NCBI GenBank assembly: GCA_963277665.1
Contig: OY728130.1
Coordinates: 1,369,320,393 to 1,369,384,392, forward strand
Source of the DNA: Viscum album
Lineage: Eukaryota; Streptophyta; Magnoliopsida; Santalales; Viscaceae
Length of the DNA: 64,000 bases
Reading direction: 5' to 3'
Shown here: positions 61,931 through 64,000 of the stretch, piece after piece
How the letters are laid out: each line of letters opens with the position of its first letter
Position numbering within the stretch: position 1 is the first letter of the stretch
Program-made: the position numbers and the translations under genes
Notes under the pieces: model-generated
What the model was told of the DNA's origin: nothing
Database searches by the model: none
Seen by the model: only the letters and a program-made list of their open reading frames with translations

Positions 61931-64000
61931 TAAGGATTTTATCTTCTCATAGTTGTTCCTTAGGGTTTTGGTAGGTTATATTTCCCGAACATTCCATATT
62001 TCTATGACTTATTATATAATTATTCCATTAACGTTATTAAAAGGTATGTGTTTTTTAATTTTTTTATTACGTGTCTATCTATCATGTTTATATAAATCTA
62101 TTATCATTTCATGTTATCTTTAAAAAAATATTCCACCTCTATTTTCATTTTCTCTGAAGCCTATGATTTAACCCTTTATTAAATGTTAACGAGTTTTCCC
62201 TTACTATGAGTTTTTATCACCCTTTTTATATTTTTTCATGCCTTAGGTGATAATGGGTATATTAATATATAAGGAGTATATGATGAACTATAGTTTGGTT
62301 TTATTATATTGAAATGATCACAAGTTTTTTAAAATCAGTTCTCTATTTAACAGGTTCCCAATGACACTAAACCTTCCATTCATTAGGTGGTGTGGTTATT
62401 TTTGGGATTTAAATGACACATTATGGATATGATAAAAAATAATGGTAGTTTAATCTCAATTTTTATGAAATTAAATGTTTAATGAACGTTTTTAACACCA
62501 AACTATGGAGTGTAGTTATGGGGTGCTCTAGTGGGTCATGTTATTATCTCTTAGATGTCTATTTTCTTATTTTCAAATCCATATTGCCCCCGAGGATAAA
62601 GAAAAGGAAACATTAACCTATTAATTTTTAACATTTTCATACATGTGGATTTCATTTTATATTTTTTATTATCTCTGTAAATTGTATCATTTCATATTGA
62701 GTATTTATTATAATTACCTTAATAATTTCTTGGATGTCTTCATGAAAAAAGTTATGGGTTATTACTCTTCATATGATGAATTTTTTTCAAACCTATGTGT
62801 TTCCCTCTATCATTTCATAGAAAACTATATCATATCAAATTATGATAAATTCTATTTTATTATATATCTAGGGGTATTATTTGGGAATATCATATCCTGT
62901 GATGTAGTTCATTTTTTAATTCAAATTTTTTAATAATTTCTTCAATTAAAGATCTAAAGTGTTTTCATGAGGTGTAGTCCTTCATGGGTCACATTAGTTT
63001 TTTCTTATGATTCATTTAGTAATTTAATATGTTCAAAATTACTTTATCTCAATCATAAAAAAGGATTGTAAATATATTTTTGACATAACAAATTACTGGT
63101 GTATTTAAATAAAATAATTAGTCTCACATCACTGAAAATAATCCAACAAATAAGGTGTTATCTCCCCATTGAGATCATGTTCATTGACTTTACTTTAATG
63201 TTGGGGATGTTTTAAAAACAATTGTTCAGAGGGATCCCCATTCCATTAAAATGCCTCATATAATCTAGATCCTTACTAGGAAAACTACCCCCACCTTGGA
63301 AAGAGAGATTCTTTTTATTGTTTTTTACTTGTAAAATCATGTTCATATATTTGTGGGTTAAAAACCATGTTGTTTTATGACCATTTTTTCATCTGTTTCT
63401 ACTTAAGAATCCCAATGTTATGTCCCACTTGATATGGTTAATGATTTTCTTTTATAAATTTTATCATGACATTTCAAATAAGAGATGAGTGGAAAATGTT
63501 GCAGTATACCTCATTATTATTATTTCCCCACAATTAAATCACAACATTGACTCATCACTCCCCATTGAAGAGTTGTTTCTTGAAGATTGTGTTTTTTATT
63601 TAGAGGAACACATCATTTAGTATACTAATATTTTTTATTTTTAGTTTTATTAAGGGTCTCCTTGGATTTTATAACTTCACAACACTAAAAGATTAATTAT
63701 AATTTCTGAATATATATTTGTTATTACATATTCATATAGTGTATTTTTGAGGATCAATATTTTACTTATTCTATCTCTAACTATCATTTCACATCATTTT
63801 TAGAATTTACCATAAATTGTCTTATATGTTAAATTTTTTCTGTCAATGCAAAACTCAATTTTTCCATAACTATAGTATATAATAACAAAAATGTTATACA
63901 TATTCCCACTTGTTTTGTAAGTCATGTACATACTGTCAATTCATATAGAATATCTCTATGAGGAATGAAATTCCTCAGCAACCCATGTTGTTATGTGATA
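61931..64000. other. AT-rich sequence to window end
   Basis: No gene, array or element end is supported. A 96-codon open frame at 62643-62933 is F/Y/I-rich and of low complexity, typical of chance frames in AT-rich DNA. Confidence 0.45.

Noticed and set aside
62643..62933. 96-codon plus-strand open frame rich in F, Y and I
   Set aside because: Low-complexity composition typical of AT-rich DNA; no domain or conserved context.

Overview
The window looks like intergenic nuclear DNA from a seed plant with a large, repeat-rich genome. I find no ordinary host gene, rRNA, tRNA or CRISPR array. The recognisable content is plant-type retrotransposons: an L1-like LINE and Ty3/gypsy elements of the Tat/Ogre type. 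All are decayed, with many stops and frameshifts. The species cannot be named from this sequence.

Layout. (1) 1-3.5 kb: an L1-like LINE on the minus strand (ORF1, endonuclease, start of reverse transcriptase) that runs off the left edge. (2) 3.5-16.4 kb: very AT-rich decayed DNA with old direct repeats and a (TA)n run. (3) 16.4-24.66 kb: the remains of an old Tat-type element, consisting of an array of ACTACGT...ATACGTAG repeats followed by a minus-strand reading frame whose best-preserved part matches the plant mobile domain (PMD) protein of the next element. (4) 24.67-52.34 kb: one very large Tat/Ogre-like LTR retrotransposon of about 27.7 kb with LTRs of about 3.6 kb. In order it holds: 5' LTR, primer-binding-site-like sequence, an extra ORF1-like region, gag, protease, reverse transcriptase, RNase H, a second RNase H, integrase, a long repeat-rich 3' untranslated region, an antisense PMD gene with its own TATA box, polypurine tract and 3' LTR. 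Its gag-protease junction is interrupted by an 0.9 kb LINE 3' end flanked by a 15-bp target duplication. (5) 52.35-64 kb: decayed AT-rich DNA with a possible older LTR promoter, short tandem arrays and one more fragment carrying the Tat hairpin repeat.

History and function. The order of insertion can be read from the nesting: the old Tat element came first, the 27.7 kb element then landed in its antisense PMD frame, and a LINE later landed in the 27.7 kb element. Both Tat-type elements carry a PMD gene opposite to gag-pol. The repeat motif found in the LTRs, in the 3' untranslated region, in the old array and near 60 kb keeps a hairpin whose inner stem changes sequence while often staying paired. 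The antisense PMD genes and this hairpin are the most interesting content. Every boundary is read by eye and should be taken as approximate unless stated otherwise.
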